Below are positions 26,440 to 38,960 of a stretch of DNA of 64,000 bases, piece after piece. Under the pieces are notes generated by a model that worked only from the letters and a program-made list of their open reading frames with translations, searched no databases and had not been told where the DNA came from. How positions within the stretch are numbered: the stretch's first letter is position 1; each line of letters opens with the position of its first letter. The translations under genes were made by a program, and so were the position numbers. The DNA lies in NCBI GenBank assembly GCA_047967505.1, contig CM106541.1, one strand, 5' to 3'. This stretch comes from Dipteris shenzhenensis (lineage: Eukaryota; Polypodiophyta; Polypodiopsida; Gleicheniales).

Positions 26440-29400
26440 GGGTGGGCTTGAAGAAGATGAAGATCTAGAATTCAATGAGGTCATAACAATCATACTAGGA
26501 TGATTGATGAGAGAAAGAATGCAAGAGAAGAGGAGAAAGATTAATAGATACAGATATAAGATAGCTCCATCTTGAACTTGGTAATGGTTGCCTTGACATT
26601 GGCAATGATAACTTCACCTTGATCTTGGTAATGAATCATGACATTGATAATGATTATCTTGAAATGCAAATGCTAGATAGCCACAACCACCATGATGCAT
26701 GCCTGAATTTTAGTTTCTGTAATCATATTTTTGAGACCATATTCAAATTAACTCAATGTTTACTCCAAAATGGGCCATCTACATTACATGTGGCATATCT
26801 TCACCCTTTGTTAACATTCTTTAATATGGTTTGAGATGGAATCCATTGATGGGTTGTAAAAGACTCACACCATCCAATGTGGCCAAGTGAAACTTTCTGC
26901 ACCAAGCTTACCAAAAATCCATTAGGATTCCAAATACCAAATTTTAAACTTACTTTAATCTAGACACATCCTTGAATGGAACACCAAGATAGTATCACCA
27001 ATTCCAAACATGCAAAGCTATGTTCCAATCTACCTGTTATCCCTGTTATCCACACAATTCATGCAAGTGCTTTCCTCAAGGGCAAATTGCCATAAGGTGT
27101 ACTCTATCGTTTAATGGAAATCCTAAGGCTTAGCATAAAACCTCTAGTGCTTCTAGCCCATAGGCTAAAGATAACAAGGTTTGACTAGTAGTAGTTTTGC
27201 AAGCTATCCAAAAAGCTCACAAAGCATAATGTAGCTTCTCATCTGAGTTATTTTGGTTTTTATTTAAATCTCCTTCAGAATTTGAAGCAAGATCTTATTG
27301 ATTGATTTTACATGCCCATTGTCTTAGGGATAATACATCATGGATTTCTTATGGATTATCATACACCTCTGGGTTAAATGTTGAATTACCACATGAAAAT
27401 GTCTACCTTAGTGCCCATTCAGTCCCTATGGGGAGCACCTAAAAACATGTGATTATATGAAGATCAGAGTTTTTTAATCCAATAGATTCCCATAAGTACA
27501 CATACAAAAGGGATTTTATAATTCATTAAATCATAAATTTTAAAATTTTATAAAGGGAATAAAGGAATGTGGGACTTATATTTAAATAGGGGTTTCAATA
27601 TTACCCCTTGATTAAAGCACTTTCTTAGCAAAGAAACGTGGATTCGTACCCTAGCCTGCTCAATCTTACTGCCCCCTAGCTTTGGCTTTGAACTAGGGTG
27701 GTACTAACTTGCTTCTTGCTCAACATTTGCCCCCCTAGCCCCTTTTTGTTTTCTCCCATATTGCTCAACCTTGGCTTATCGAGTGGTTTCCTCAGCCCTA
27801 GCTCATTTTGAAACTGCTTTATAGCTAGTCAATCCCTCTTGGGATGTTAACAATGGAGGGCATACAACTCACATCATTACATTAGGTGGATTTTGGAGAG
27901 TATTTATTAGTTCTTGGTCTATATGAAGTTCCTTCTTTCACATCTAGTTCAGATTCTAAAAGCACTCCCCTTGCAATGATAAATGTGGTGTTCATCTCAA
28001 TGTGCAAGGAAACACATGAGCAGGGAAACACATGTGTTTCTTGGGCAAGTCGCTACTCATTCGATCGTCAATGGTACCATTTGTCATCAAGAGAGCCTAG
28101 AATTTATGGGATAATACCCAAAGAGTATTGGATTAGATCGATGTAATCTAGCAGAAGGATTGGTGCACACATAATAAGTATGATTTGGAGTCTTCCTTGA
28201 CACAAGATTTTTTTGCAAAGTACAAGGACACGGTATATGCAATTGCTCATTGTGGAGTCAAAACAAGGGAGCAACCATGAGAAGAGGGGAGGTGAGGAGT
28301 AAACACAAGGAGAGGGACGGGTAAGTAGCCACAAGACGAGAGGAGAGGAAGGGGTGGAGTGAGAGTGAGGGGGGACTATGTACTCGGATATTGAGCAGGT
28401 ACATATTAATGCGCAAATGTGAGGGGGTCTAAGAGAGAAGCCAAAGAGGGCTTGGTGAGGGGATCTAAGAGAGAAGCAAAGTGGGGTTTGTGAGAGGAGA
28501 GGTCTCTAGGGGTGGCATAATGGATGAGGAGGAGAGCAAGGGGGAGCAACCATGAGGAAGGGGAAGGGAACAACCACGAGGAGAGGGGAGGTGAAAGAGT
28601 AGCCACGAGGAGAGGGGAAGTGAGGGACACTCACTAGGAGAGAGGATATGAGTAGGAGAGGGAGGGCAAGGTGGAGCAAAGGTGAGGCACACTAAGAGGA
28701 GTAGTTGTTGCATGAATGGGGTAAAGGTCATGAAGGAAGAGTGATGAGAGGACCTTGAAGCTATGAGAACAAGGTGGGGATCCCACTAAGGCCTTGCCTA
28801 AATTTGGAGTGTCATTATAAGTCTAGGTGTAAAGTAGCTTGATAAATATTTTCAATAACTTGTAAAACTTGGGAAATGATAGGTGTAAAATGGCAGGAAA
28901 GAAAAAGAGAAAAAGCAAGTGAAGGTGAAGGAATATGGGGAAAGGTAGATGAGTAAAAGAGAGGAGAGAAAAGAGGTGTGTGTGGTGGATGGACCATTAA
29001 AGAACGTGCCTATTTGGCAAGAGTAATATAAAGGTGGTGTCATACAAGAGACAAAGAGAGCCTCCATCTTTAGAGAGAAACACCTAACGAAAGGCAAGAG
29101 CATTTAGAATCTTCACAAGAGGTCTAACAAAAGACAATAACGTTTAGGACCTCCACAAGCAAACAAAAACCTTAAAACCCTAAACACATTAGAAGCTCTT
29201 AAACTAACCATAATTTGCATGGTCAAATTGACCAAATGAATCAACTTCAAAACTATGGACCTAATTAGCAACTCATTAACCAAGACATCCCTTAGGACCC
29301 TTGCAGGGCCAAAAATCAAGCCGTAGAGAGGGGGGAGGGAGGGGTGGAAGTAGCTAGGAAGGGGAGGGAAAGTAGAGAGAGAAGTAGAGAGGATCCCAAG

Positions 29401-29740
29401 TATACCATTGCGCCAAGGGTTGATGATGAGCTTTAAGGTCATGAGGCATAGATACTAGTGTTCACAAAGAAGCTACAAACTATATACAATGGACCCGTAA
29501 GATTTTCATTTTTATAAGTAAATTTTATTTTTTCATTTTTTAAAAATTGTAAAAATCAAGGAGTTTAAGTTATGAAAACCTGTAAAAATCTATAAAGTTT
29601 TGAAAAAAACCTATGAAATTATGCACTTGCAGGTTTTATGAACTGCGGAGAAAAAAGTTCTTCGTGAACACTAGTAGATAGCAAGACTACACTAGGAAGG
29701 GAAGATTATGTATGAAGCCATATTTCAATAGGTGAAAAGA
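26440..29740. other. Gene-free stretch including a purine minisatellite
   Basis: No gene is supported. The region 28258-28710 is a purine-rich minisatellite described separately. The open frames on the minus strand here are Pro/Ser/Leu-rich because they read that repeat. Confidence 0.5.
28258..28710. repeat. Purine-rich minisatellite
   Basis: Degenerate repeats of a roughly 25-40 bp unit built from gcaaccatgagg, gagaggggaggtga and gtagccacgagg on the plus strand. The strand bias (almost no pyrimidines over long runs) is strong, and the unit length drifts. Confidence 0.75.
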
Positions 29741-30066
29741 CCAAAAGGGTGATAAGAAACCGTTACCCATCGACATGTGTAAATAAGATCATGCTACTCG
29801 TGCTTGGAGAAACCAACGTTTCATTCAATTTTAGTTTTCAAACAATGCCGGAAACTTCGACGACGGCAAGGCTTAAGGTACTCCGTCGTGTAGTTTGGCC
29901 CTTTTGGGCAGGCGACAAGAAGCTACCTCGTCCATGGCGACACGTCCATTTATGCTCATCAAGATGGACACGTAGCTATTCATGGAGGTCTTCAATCCTG
30001 CAGCACAACCAATTGCCATGAACGCCCACCTTTGATCTTTCGTTGCTCAAGCTTTGTGTCACTACA

Positions 30067-30528
30067 ATGTGCTCACTCTTTTGCTTTACATCACTGCTCC
30101 TTGTAGCCTTGCTGCTCCTCACACTTGGTGATCCCCCCGTTGCTGCTGCAGCTCGCGAGCTGCTAGCACCTCCTGCTTCCCACTCCTCTGCGCGCATCCA
30201 GCAATCGGAATGGGCAGCGCAGCCCCATCACACGAATCGAAGAATCGACTTTGCCTCTCAACACCGCACCCTCGTACGGCATGCAAACACCGGCGCCGTT
30301 TCCTCTTTCAGACAACAACTCATAGCTCCACACCGCCGGCTGCTGCAGGAGGATAAGGAAAGCACAAAGGTAGACCTTGTTGCCATTGCTCTCGTTTTCC
30401 TGGTGATGTTGGCACTGGGGGCCGCTTTCTGTAACTGCTGCCATGGCAAGCCGGGGCACTCCTCTCACTCGCATAAAGATCAAGTGGAGATCGAATTCTT
30501 AATAGAAACGGTGTCGCTACGCCCGTGA
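30067..30528 (+). CDS. Small secretory-pathway membrane protein, unknown family
   Basis: A 153-residue intronless frame. I start at the ATG at 30067, because the longer frame opens only at a TTG and this ATG begins a textbook signal peptide (MCSLFCF, then a Leu/Val core to about residue 20, with an Ala-rich likely cleavage site near residues 26-30). Residues 30-100 are hydrophilic and rich in His, Arg, Gln and Ser, ending in a dibasic PHRRLLQ segment. Residues about 102-121 form a single membrane span. They are followed by Cys122, Cys124 and Cys125, plausible lipid-modification sites, and a His/Lys/Glu tail of about 28 residues. The predicted topology is type I. GC content is much higher than the neighbourhood. 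I do not recognise the family; a small receptor-like or peptide-precursor protein is conceivable but not shown. Confidence 0.65.
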   Translation: MCSLFCFTSLLLVALLLLTLGDPPVAAAARELLAPPASHSSARIQQSEWAAQPHHTNRRIDFASQHRTLVRHANTGAVSSFRQQLIAPHRRLLQEDKESTKVDLVAIALVFLVMLALGAAFCNCCHGKPGHSSHSHKDQVEIEFLIETVSLRP

Positions 30529-31126
30529 TCAGTACTTCGACACTTTTGTCTCAATGATCTACGAGCTCAATTGCTGAAAGTTTTGCAGCAAATGGTGCGT
30601 TATATTTTCTCATGCACAAAAAATAAGGCCCCTGTGTTCAAAGAGATGACATATCTTGCTGCTGGCAGCGTCTGTTCTTAGCTGTATCGCTGCTCTATTC
30701 ATGTAGTTGCCTTTTTTTTTCCTCGCACAACAAAGAGATGGCTAGGTCCCCCCAATGACATCTAGACCTTGTTGAGGCTTTAGAAATAAGGTCGGGGTCT
30801 TTGATTTGACCACCTTTGTCATCTTGATTCATAAACGTGTCTTTGTCATTTTGATACATAAACATGACTTTGCAGCCAACGAAAAAGCCCCCTATATTCA
30901 AAATCCATGTGAATTTAGATGAATTAGTGGAGTTGAATTGAAGAGGGGTGGGTGGAAGAGATGCTCTAGTTGTATAGAGGACCATAATACTAGGCCCGCA
31001 AACCACACTTGCCCTTTGATGCTCCACAAGTGTCATGCATTCTCAAACATTTATTTCTCTGCCTCATCACGAATATGATTTTATGGAAAATAGGAAGGTG
31101 GTACCAATTTCTTTAATGTGAATGAC
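30529..31126. other. Downstream region of the small membrane protein gene
   Basis: Probable 3' UTR followed by intergenic DNA. No further gene is supported. Confidence 0.45.
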
Positions 31127-31129
31127 ATG

Positions 31130-32741
31130 CACAATAACACAATGCATCCATAGACGCATGTATAGACACGTTTTTTGAATTTTAAAAAAAAGTGAGTCGT
31201 ATTTATTTGCGCGTCTATTAGCGCGTCTACAGACTCGCATCTATAGGCACATCTATATAATAGAGAGACACGCCTATAGATGCTTTGCATAAATTTTTAA
31301 AAAAAAGAAAGATGCACTTATAGACGCTCTGCGTAATTTAATATTAAAAAAAAAGAATTCTATGTGGTTGAGTAAAATGATGTGTGTGCTGTGTGGTTGC
31401 AGGAATCCCATTTCTACAGTGTGCAATTCAATTCTTACAGCCAAACACATTTTAATTTGCATGATTTCACACACGTCGATAGCCGACGAATACAATTCCG
31501 AAGAAAATGTTACAACTTTAAAATGTTTAGATCACAAGGCATTCATTGATAAAACATTGCACAAGGAAATTGAATGCCAAAAAAATAAGAGGAGTGTATA
31601 TTGATTCATAGCCCAAAAAGTACTTGTATATACATATAGCACGAAGCCAAGCCACCTGTGGCTTCAAGTATAAAAAATAAGAAGAATGTATATACAAGAG
31701 AGTCACGAAGCCAAGCCAATGACTTCAAGTACAAAAAAGAGTAGCTAGCACTACTTCTATGACTAATCTAAGTCATCCGCGTCCTCGCTCCCATCTTCAT
31801 TGCCTTCTTCATCACCTTCTTCCTCCTCAGTATCTTCACCTTCTGCCTTCTCAATATCCCCAGGGACTTGTAAACGAGGGACAACATGTATCAATGTATG
31901 AAAAATCAAATCTTTATTTACAACATTGATATTTTTAAAGTACTTTTAAATACTTGTGAGGGTGCTCCAGTAGCTCGGATATGCTACTCCTCATAGTAAT
32001 CAACCCCTCATCATAGAATTGCCTCCATGTATGTCGCTTGCGATGTCCACGATGGGAGGGTGTCTCAACAAGAGTAGGGCATCTGCCCATGATATCAAGC
32101 TGCAAGATGACACAATTTGCAGAGGGATTAGTACAAAGGAACAACCTCCTAATAAACACATAAACACAATATAATTTGAGATCAATACTTACAAATTGGG
32201 CCTCCCATGATGCAATAACCCCTGCTCCAAAATGCATGTTTCCATATTGCTCCATTTGGATCCTTCGTGCCTCCACATGCTGCAGACTAGGATCTGCTGC
32301 CTTCGTTGCCTTCATCGCTTTCTTCCACTCGTGCTTATGAGTGGTGTGGGGCTAGCCCCTTGGTGGTTGACCTCCCTCTCTCTTAGCAATCTCGGCTAGT
32401 GCCTGCCTCTTAAGCAAAGATCTCTCATTGGCATAGCATTGATTTTTTTAAAAAATTATGTGCTTTGGTAATCATGGGCAATGTTTGGAAAGCAGTGATG
32501 CGCATTTATCAGCCTGTAGTAAAATTTTACTCTTTGCTGCACGTTTATAAATGCATCTAAATACACATCTCAAAGATAGTGTAGACATATTAATAACCAC
32601 GCCTCAACCACGCTATTAGATGTGCTAATAGATGCGCTAATAGACGTGCCTGTATTTTCACTAATTCTATCTGTGCCTACAGATGCGCTTGCTATTTTGC
32701 ACGTTTTTCAGGTGCGTCTATAGTTGCTTTGTCTTGTTGTG
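31130..32741. mobile_element. CACTA-like DNA transposon with CACAA ends
   Basis: The left end (31130-31160, starting CACAATAACACAATGCATCC) and the reverse complement of the right end (32711-32741, starting CACAACAAGACAAAGCAACT) match at 24 of 31 positions and share the word ATAGACGCA. The flanking three bases are atg on both sides (31127-31129 and 32742-32744), the 3-bp target duplication expected of CACTA/En-Spm elements. Inside each end are many copies of a tagacgc or gcgtcta word in both orientations (about 31150-31330 and 32540-32730), like the subterminal transposase-binding repeats of the superfamily. At 1612 bp and without a full transposase it is probably non-autonomous. It carries one spliced minus-strand gene. 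Confidence 0.8.
31763..32315 (-). pseudogene. Spliced gene inside the CACTA-like element, acidic C-terminus
   Basis: From an ATG at 32315 the frame reads 41 codons ending GAGVIASWEAQF. It meets a consensus donor (GTAAGT at 32192) and resumes after a TTGCAG acceptor at 32099, a 93-bp intron that keeps the frame. The second exon reads LDIMGRCPTLVETP and later HTWRQFYDEGLITMRSSISELLEHPHK. A further segment at about 31875-31763 encodes a very acidic tail (runs of Glu, Asp and Gly) ending in TAG. I could not find splice sites that join it in frame, so a frameshift or unseen intron lies between. The frame also extends upstream of 32315 but crosses a TAG at 32352-32354. Position and layout suggest a relic of a CACTA accessory or DNA-binding transposase protein, but no domain is recognised. 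Confidence 0.5.
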
Positions 32742-33087
32742 ATGGCAATATCTAATCCTTTTTTACAAGAGAGAGGTGTTTCTATGAATGAAAATGTAAT
32801 TCTTAACACCATGTGCTAGAAAGCGATTTTTTATGTAATCACCTGTGTGGATTAATACTAGGCTTTAAGCTTGGTAGATACAAATTGGGAGCTCTCAATG
32901 CCCTGAGATTGATGAAAGGAGAGACAATGGAATGCTCCTCTCACCATGGATGTAAGATTCTGATATACCCAACATCCCTAAACACGTCTCAGGTGTACAA
33001 TGCAGTACCTAAAGTACCATGGTTGCACAAATTCATCCAGATGGATATGCAACCTATGGGAGTACATGAAAACAATGTCATTGTGAA

Positions 33088-34566
33088 TCACTTCACAACC
33101 CCCCTTGACATTGTGAGAATGTCTCTGATCCCCAAGCCATGTCGATGTCGTAAGAAAAGATTTGTCGACAAGGCTTTGGTGAAGATATCTGCCACATTGT
33201 CCTCAGATGGACAATAGATGAGATCAGTGAAGCCATCAGAAATACAATCCCGTACATAATGATAATGATTTTCGATGTGTTTCATGTGAGCATGAAAGAT
33301 AGGATTGTTGGCTATGGCAATGCAACTCTGGCTATCACAGCATGATGCAAGTCATGCAAAAGCTTCCTTAACCACATTAACGCTGTAGTGGCTGAATTTG
33401 TAGCTTTGTACTCTACTTCACTAGAGGAAAGAGAGACTCGCTCTTGCTTCTTATTGAGCCATGAGATATAGGCTGAACCGAATGAGAAGCAATAACCAAT
33501 AGTGGACCGTCTCTCATCAACGTCCCCTGACCAATCTGAGTCAGTGAAACCACTTAGCTCTAGATCACAATCTGAAGCATAATGCAAGCCAAGAGAGAGA
33601 GTGCCATGGACATATCTAAGAACCCTCTTTGCTACATTCCAATAAGTGATCGTGGGACAATGCATGAACTGGCTCAAAAGCCCTGTGGCATAGGCAATAT
33701 TAGGCCGTGTGGAGCATAGATATATCAAACTGCCAACCAACTGCCTATACAAAGTGCCATCAAACTTTTTAGCAGCACCATGCTTACTCAGCTTGAGTCC
33801 CTTTTCCAATGGAGTAGCCATAGGCTTACAGTTCTCCATTTTAAATTTTTGCAACAACCCCTTTGAATACTTTGTTTGTGACATAGAAATCCCATCATGG
33901 GTCTGCCAAAAGTCAATGCCAAGACAACAATGCAATAGGCCAAAATCTGTCATGTCAAAGTTGTGACATAAAGCGGACTGCACTACTGTAATTTGTTGCA
34001 AATCATTGCCAGTGAGTATGATGTCATCCACATATAGTACCAACATGACCAATTCTGATTTTTGTTGTAGAACATACAGATTTGGCTTTGTATGAGTGTT
34101 TATGAAGACTTGGGACATCAAAAACTGATTTATCTTCTGATACCACACACGAGGTGCTTCCTTCAGCCCATATAGAGCCTTTCTGAGCTTGCATGCCTTG
34201 TGCTCTTGTCCCTTCACCTCAAAACCTTGGGGCTGATGTACATAGACCTCCTCTTTAAGATCTCCATTGAGGAAAGTAGTCTTGACATCCATTTGGTACA
34301 CTGACAAACCATAAAACGCAGCAAGAGAGATGACAGAATGAATGGTGGTCATCTTTGCCACTGGAGCAGAATTCTCCTCATAATCTATCCCCTCCTCTTG
34401 TGCATACCCCTTGGCAGCCAAACGGGCTTTGCATTTCTCAGCTATGCCATCTGAATGGTATTTCACCTTATAAATCCATTTCGTGCCAACCACATTTTTC
34501 CCCATGGGTGCATCAACCAAGTCCCATGTGGCATTCTTCTAAATGGATTTAATCTCAGCTTCCATA
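33088..34566 (-). pseudogene. Copia reverse transcriptase and RNase H
   Basis: The frame 34520-33312 encodes 402 residues without a stop. It starts in the conserved [14 protein letters not shown] segment, passes [11 protein letters not shown] and [14 protein letters not shown], and holds the catalytic YVDDI box that copies RNA to DNA. It then passes a TPLEKG region into RNase H ([11 protein letters not shown] and the SLSSSEVEY block). Near 33340 the frame shifts, and the C-terminal RNase H part (KHIENHYHYVRD, then ADIFTKAL) continues in another frame at 33285-33088. Upstream, between 34566 and 34520, the polymerase N-terminus is present but has a TAG at the [10 protein letters not shown] site. 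One part is nearly intact and the rest disabled. Confidence 0.9.
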
Positions 34567-34575
34567 GATTTCTAC
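34567..34575. repeat. 9-bp target duplication, left copy
   Basis: gatttctac, identical to 44895-44903. Both copies lie in the Copia reading frame immediately outside the inverted ends of the inserted element. Confidence 0.9.
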
Positions 34576-35227
34576 GAGGCAGTTGATAGAGCGAGCGAGG
34601 AAAAGCGAGCGGGCCCAAAAAAGCGAGCGAGCTTTTCTGCAATTTCCTTATCGAGGTACTCAACATAGCTTTGTGGAAACCACTATTTGGGAAGATTCTC
34701 GAAAATAAAACTTATGTTACTATGTGTAACTATACCAATATTGCGAATTATAGTCTACCTTAACTTCCAATTGGAGCCATACTCACATTATGCAACAATA
34801 ATATGTGGGTTTGAAAGAAACTGAATTTCCACTCCAAAGCGGATTCCATTACTGATACAATAAATCTTTTGCATTTGAAATGGGTCTTATTATCAAACTC
34901 CTTCAATAATCAAAACAAATGTGTTGCTTGATATGTTGAACTTAGTAACGTAAACATCACTTCACCCATATGCGGGGAAAAAAAACTGTCTGTAGACTTC
35001 ATAGCATGGGATTGCATGAACACTTATAACATTCAAAATGGTTCTTCTTATTAAAAGTGTTATCAACCATGAAAGAAAATGTTTAAAAATAGTTCACCCA
35101 TATGTTGAAAAACCCAAGTGTCATTTATGACATTCAAAATTGTTCTTGCAACCATCCTGTAGTTCCTAGAGATTTTGCCCATACTTCCAACCCCTTCCCT
35201 TCAACCACTAAGAGGTATCTAATAGTT

Positions 35228-35588
35228 TTATAGAACACTTGAGATATCATCACCTCCTAATACAAAACCATTATTACTATTTGTAGAACACTTGTAATAT
35301 CATCACCTCTTAATACAAGACCATTCTTACTATTTGTAGAACACTTGAGATATCATCACTCCTTCCCTTTAGCCACTAAGAGGTACCTAATACTTTTGTA
35401 GAACACTTGAACCATTCTTACTATTTGTAGAACACTTGAGATATCATCACCTTTTAATACAAAACCATTCTTACGGTTTGTATAACACTTGAGATATCAT
35501 CACCTCTTAATATAAGACCATTCTTAGTATTTGTAGATCACTTTAGATATCATCGCCTCTTAATACAAGACCATTCTTACTATTTGAG
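35228..35588. repeat. Tandem array, unit about 60 bp
   Basis: About six imperfect copies of a unit that reads gtagaacacttgagatatca, then tcacctcttaatacaagacc, then attcttactattt. One copy is interrupted by a cctttagccactaagaggta insert that also occurs just before the array. Confidence 0.85.
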
Positions 35589-35640
35589 AGATTAATGGAT
35601 TCAAGGTTTGAAGCTCATAGGAGACGAAGGAAGAGAAAGT

Positions 35641-35800
35641 CAGTTTCAACATGAGGACAATAAAACTAATTGGAATATTTTGACTTATGTATTATACCTT
35701 TTTGAAGACTATGAATTTAAGTTAGTTTCAACATTAGGATGATAAAACTAATTAGAATATTTTGACTTATGTATTATATATTTTTGAAGACTATGAATTT
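35641..35800. repeat. Two-copy tandem repeat, period 82 bp
   Basis: Both copies read cagtttcaac or tagtttcaac, then ataaaactaattggaatatt or its near match, then ttgacttatgtattata and tttttgaagactatgaattt. Confidence 0.85.
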
Positions 35801-36647
35801 TAATGAGGAGAGGCACGCACACTACTTAGTAAATACACTAGTACTACTACTAGCCTACGACTATTAAGCCTAGTAGCACCAGTGTGATTTTGAGCCTTGT
35901 ATCAACCTTTTGATAATTTTCTTTCATCGTTAGTGCAATAAAAATTATTCCTTCTATCAGAAGAATCTTGCCAAATTTATTCAAAGTGATGATTTTGTAG
36001 TCTACATCCACTATCCTCTGACTCTCAAAAATATATTAAATGTGAGCACCCATGTATCTTGTATGATCAACCCTAGACTATGCTGCGATAGGACATTACT
36101 AGAACAAAAAAAATATGAATTGATATGGCGATGTTCGGTGTGAAATAAACAAATTAAGGATTTAATAAGAAAGAAAACAATCAGAATCAATAGGCTATTC
36201 AATGGCTCAAATCTGCACAGAAATTATAATGTGCCTCCCAACTCTTATGCATTCCAGCTCCTCATGTTTGACAAGAATGCAAACAATAATGAAATCACAT
36301 TATCTTTAGTTTCAAAGTAAGCAAAGCACCAAAAATAAATGCAAACATATTGGATGAGGAATAAATAGGTATAGATATAGATAGACCTATATATATGCAT
36401 TCATAGATATAGTGATGATTAAAGTTGGATGGTCGTAATAATATTATGTGTACTATCATTGGGATTAGGACTACTATTGGTAATATTGTATGTAGTAGTA
36501 GGAGAACTACCATTAAGGAACACTCAAATAAAATTACTAATGGTGGTGATAAAACTACCACTAGTAGTTTGGTAATTACCCCTAACATCTACAACAAATA
36601 TTTGATGGGTAGCTAGTATTAGGTCAAAAGGCCCCAATTGTGCTATA

Positions 36648-36767
36648 ATAATGGACCAAAAAAGGGAGTGCTATAGCATCACCTAAGGGTCACTTTTTAT
36701 CCATGAAATAATGGACCAAAAAAGGGAGTGCTATAGCATCACCTAAGGGTCACTTTTTATCCATGAA
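36648..36767. repeat. Perfect 60-bp tandem duplication
   Basis: 36648-36707 and 36708-36767 are identical over all 60 bases, starting ataatggaccaaaaaaggga. The absence of any difference means the duplication is recent, or is an assembly artefact. Confidence 0.95.
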
Positions 36768-37856
36768 AGAAACAAGTCGGTGCAACCTAGGTCATACAGA
36801 TCTAGGTCATGTGGAGTGGTTCGCGTCTCTTTCCTTGACAAAAAAGTTACACTTCCTTTGATAGTAACTACAAAGATTGCTGCCATAGTGCCGTAGAGTA
36901 GCCCCTAGGTTGCACCATCATCCTTTTTTGCTTTTGAGCCATTAAGTTTGATCCACTGATTTTATGTAGAATTATTCTACTATATGTTCACATGTCCTTA
37001 ATAGGATCTTGATATAATCCCTTCCATTGTAAGTACTTTTACTTTAAGTTTCACATATCCTTAACAAACCACTAGGCTTCAACACAGATTCATTCTTATG
37101 TTTCAAGCCTCAAAATCAAACACCCTTGTAAAAGGGATAATGTATTAAAGCTACATTCAATCCATCAAATCTTTGAATAACAGTTCTATTAAAAATTCAT
37201 GTATCATCAATAGGATTTCATCCATTATATGTTCATTTGTCTTTAATAGTATGTCTAAAAATTCATGTATCTTCAATATTATTTCTCTCATGTGTTCCAA
37301 TATCTTCAAAAAGATACCTTTATTTATGTCCAAACTTGAGCATTGATTTGTATTTATCAAACACAATTTCACTCCACCTATTCTTTAGAATGAAATTTTT
37401 TTGCCAAAAGTGGGACAAATGTAAGGTCTTTCCACATATTCTTAAGAATGAAAATTTTGGCCTTATGTTGGCAAGTCTATGGAATGAGGGTAAGGCCAAA
37501 GTCTCTGGTACGGTGCACTAGGTCTTGATTAATTCTTCTTTAGGCTTGAATATTTAATGCATTAACTTCACGACTATTATCTATGCTTGAACTTGTAATG
37601 TATTAATTTCATGACTTAGGATTTTATGAAGTTATATCTAACATGTCCCAAATTTAATGGAAATTAATATCCTACATAACACAACAAAGTATCATCATAT
37701 CCCTTCCCAAAATCAATGCTACCTAGCAACTCTCCTGGCATTTTCACTACCTTGCATTTGAGTTAGCTATGATGAAGAATGTTGCCTGCCTTTGGAACCT
37801 CTTACAGTTACCGTTAGCATGATCTAATTTCATGTACCCCAAAACTTGAGACTTGG

Positions 37857-38344
37857 AGATTCCCATATTACACCAGTGGTAGCTATCTTGTCCACTCTCA
37901 ATGCTAGTAAGAGCTAGGCCCCATAGACCGGTAAAAGAAGTCTTTTTGGAGGTTCAATTTTTTCCCTCCGTCTTCTACAGGCCCCATGATAAAATAGGAT
38001 ATATTCATCACCATACATTTAATGCAAGAATCGACACAACTTTTTTGGACTTGACTATGTAGTTTACATCTCAAACTTGGTGCTAAAATTGCAGACTGGG
38101 AGATTCCCATATCACACCAATGGTTGCTGTCTTGTCCACTCTCAACACTAGTAAGAGCCGGTCCCCATAGACTGGTAAAAGAAGTCTTTTTGGAGGTTCA
38201 ATTTTTTGCCTCCGTCTTCTCCGGCCCCATGATGGAATAGGATATATTCACCACCCTACATTTAATGCAAGAATTGACAACTTTTTTTCGACATGACTAT
38301 GCAACTTACATCCCAAAATTGGTGCTAAAATTGCATACCGGGCA
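37857..38344. repeat. Tandem duplication, period 244 bp
   Basis: The block starting agattcccatattacaccag at 37857 is repeated from 38101. Both copies pass through cttgtccactctcaa, ggtaaaagaagtctttttgg, cccatgat, ggatatattca and tggtgctaaaattgca. It directly precedes the palindrome array. Confidence 0.9.
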
Positions 38345-38792
38345 TCTCCCTTTGCGGGGGGGTGTCCCTAGCAACCCCTTGGACTTGCTCTATTTGTCTA
38401 GTTGTGTCTCTTCACAAAAATCGGAGTGGGGCCTATTTTCCCCATCTAGTAAAACTATATGCATCAATATGTATGTATGTATGTATGTATGTATGCATGC
38501 ATGCATGCATCCATGTATGTATGTACACACACACACACACATGTATGTATGTATGTGTACTAAAACTACTAAAACTATATGCATCAAATAATGTTGTTGA
38601 TCAATTTTTGGCATACCCCACCAAAATCAAGACCCCCATTGCAAAGAAAGGTAAGGAACACAAGTGCTTGTTCTTATGCTCATGAAACAACAAAATGCAT
38701 GACATAGGCAACCAATGGGGTCTTACTTTTGATGTTTGTATGTATGTATGTATATATGTATGTACATACATACATGCATACATATATATATA

Positions 38793-38856
<64 letters not shown>

Positions 38857-38860
38857 TGTA

Positions 38861-38893
<33 letters not shown>

Positions 38894-38960
38894 ATGTATG
38901 TATGTATGTATGTATGTATGTATATGTGTATATGTATATGTTGATGCATATATGTATATA

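Noticed and set aside
28406-28731. Minus-strand Pro/Ser/Leu-rich frames
   Set aside because: Readings of the purine minisatellite; no domain and no compositional sign of a gene.
32813-33217. Plus-strand 134-codon frame
   Set aside because: It is partly antisense to the RNase H end and 3' flank of the Copia element and has no recognisable domain.
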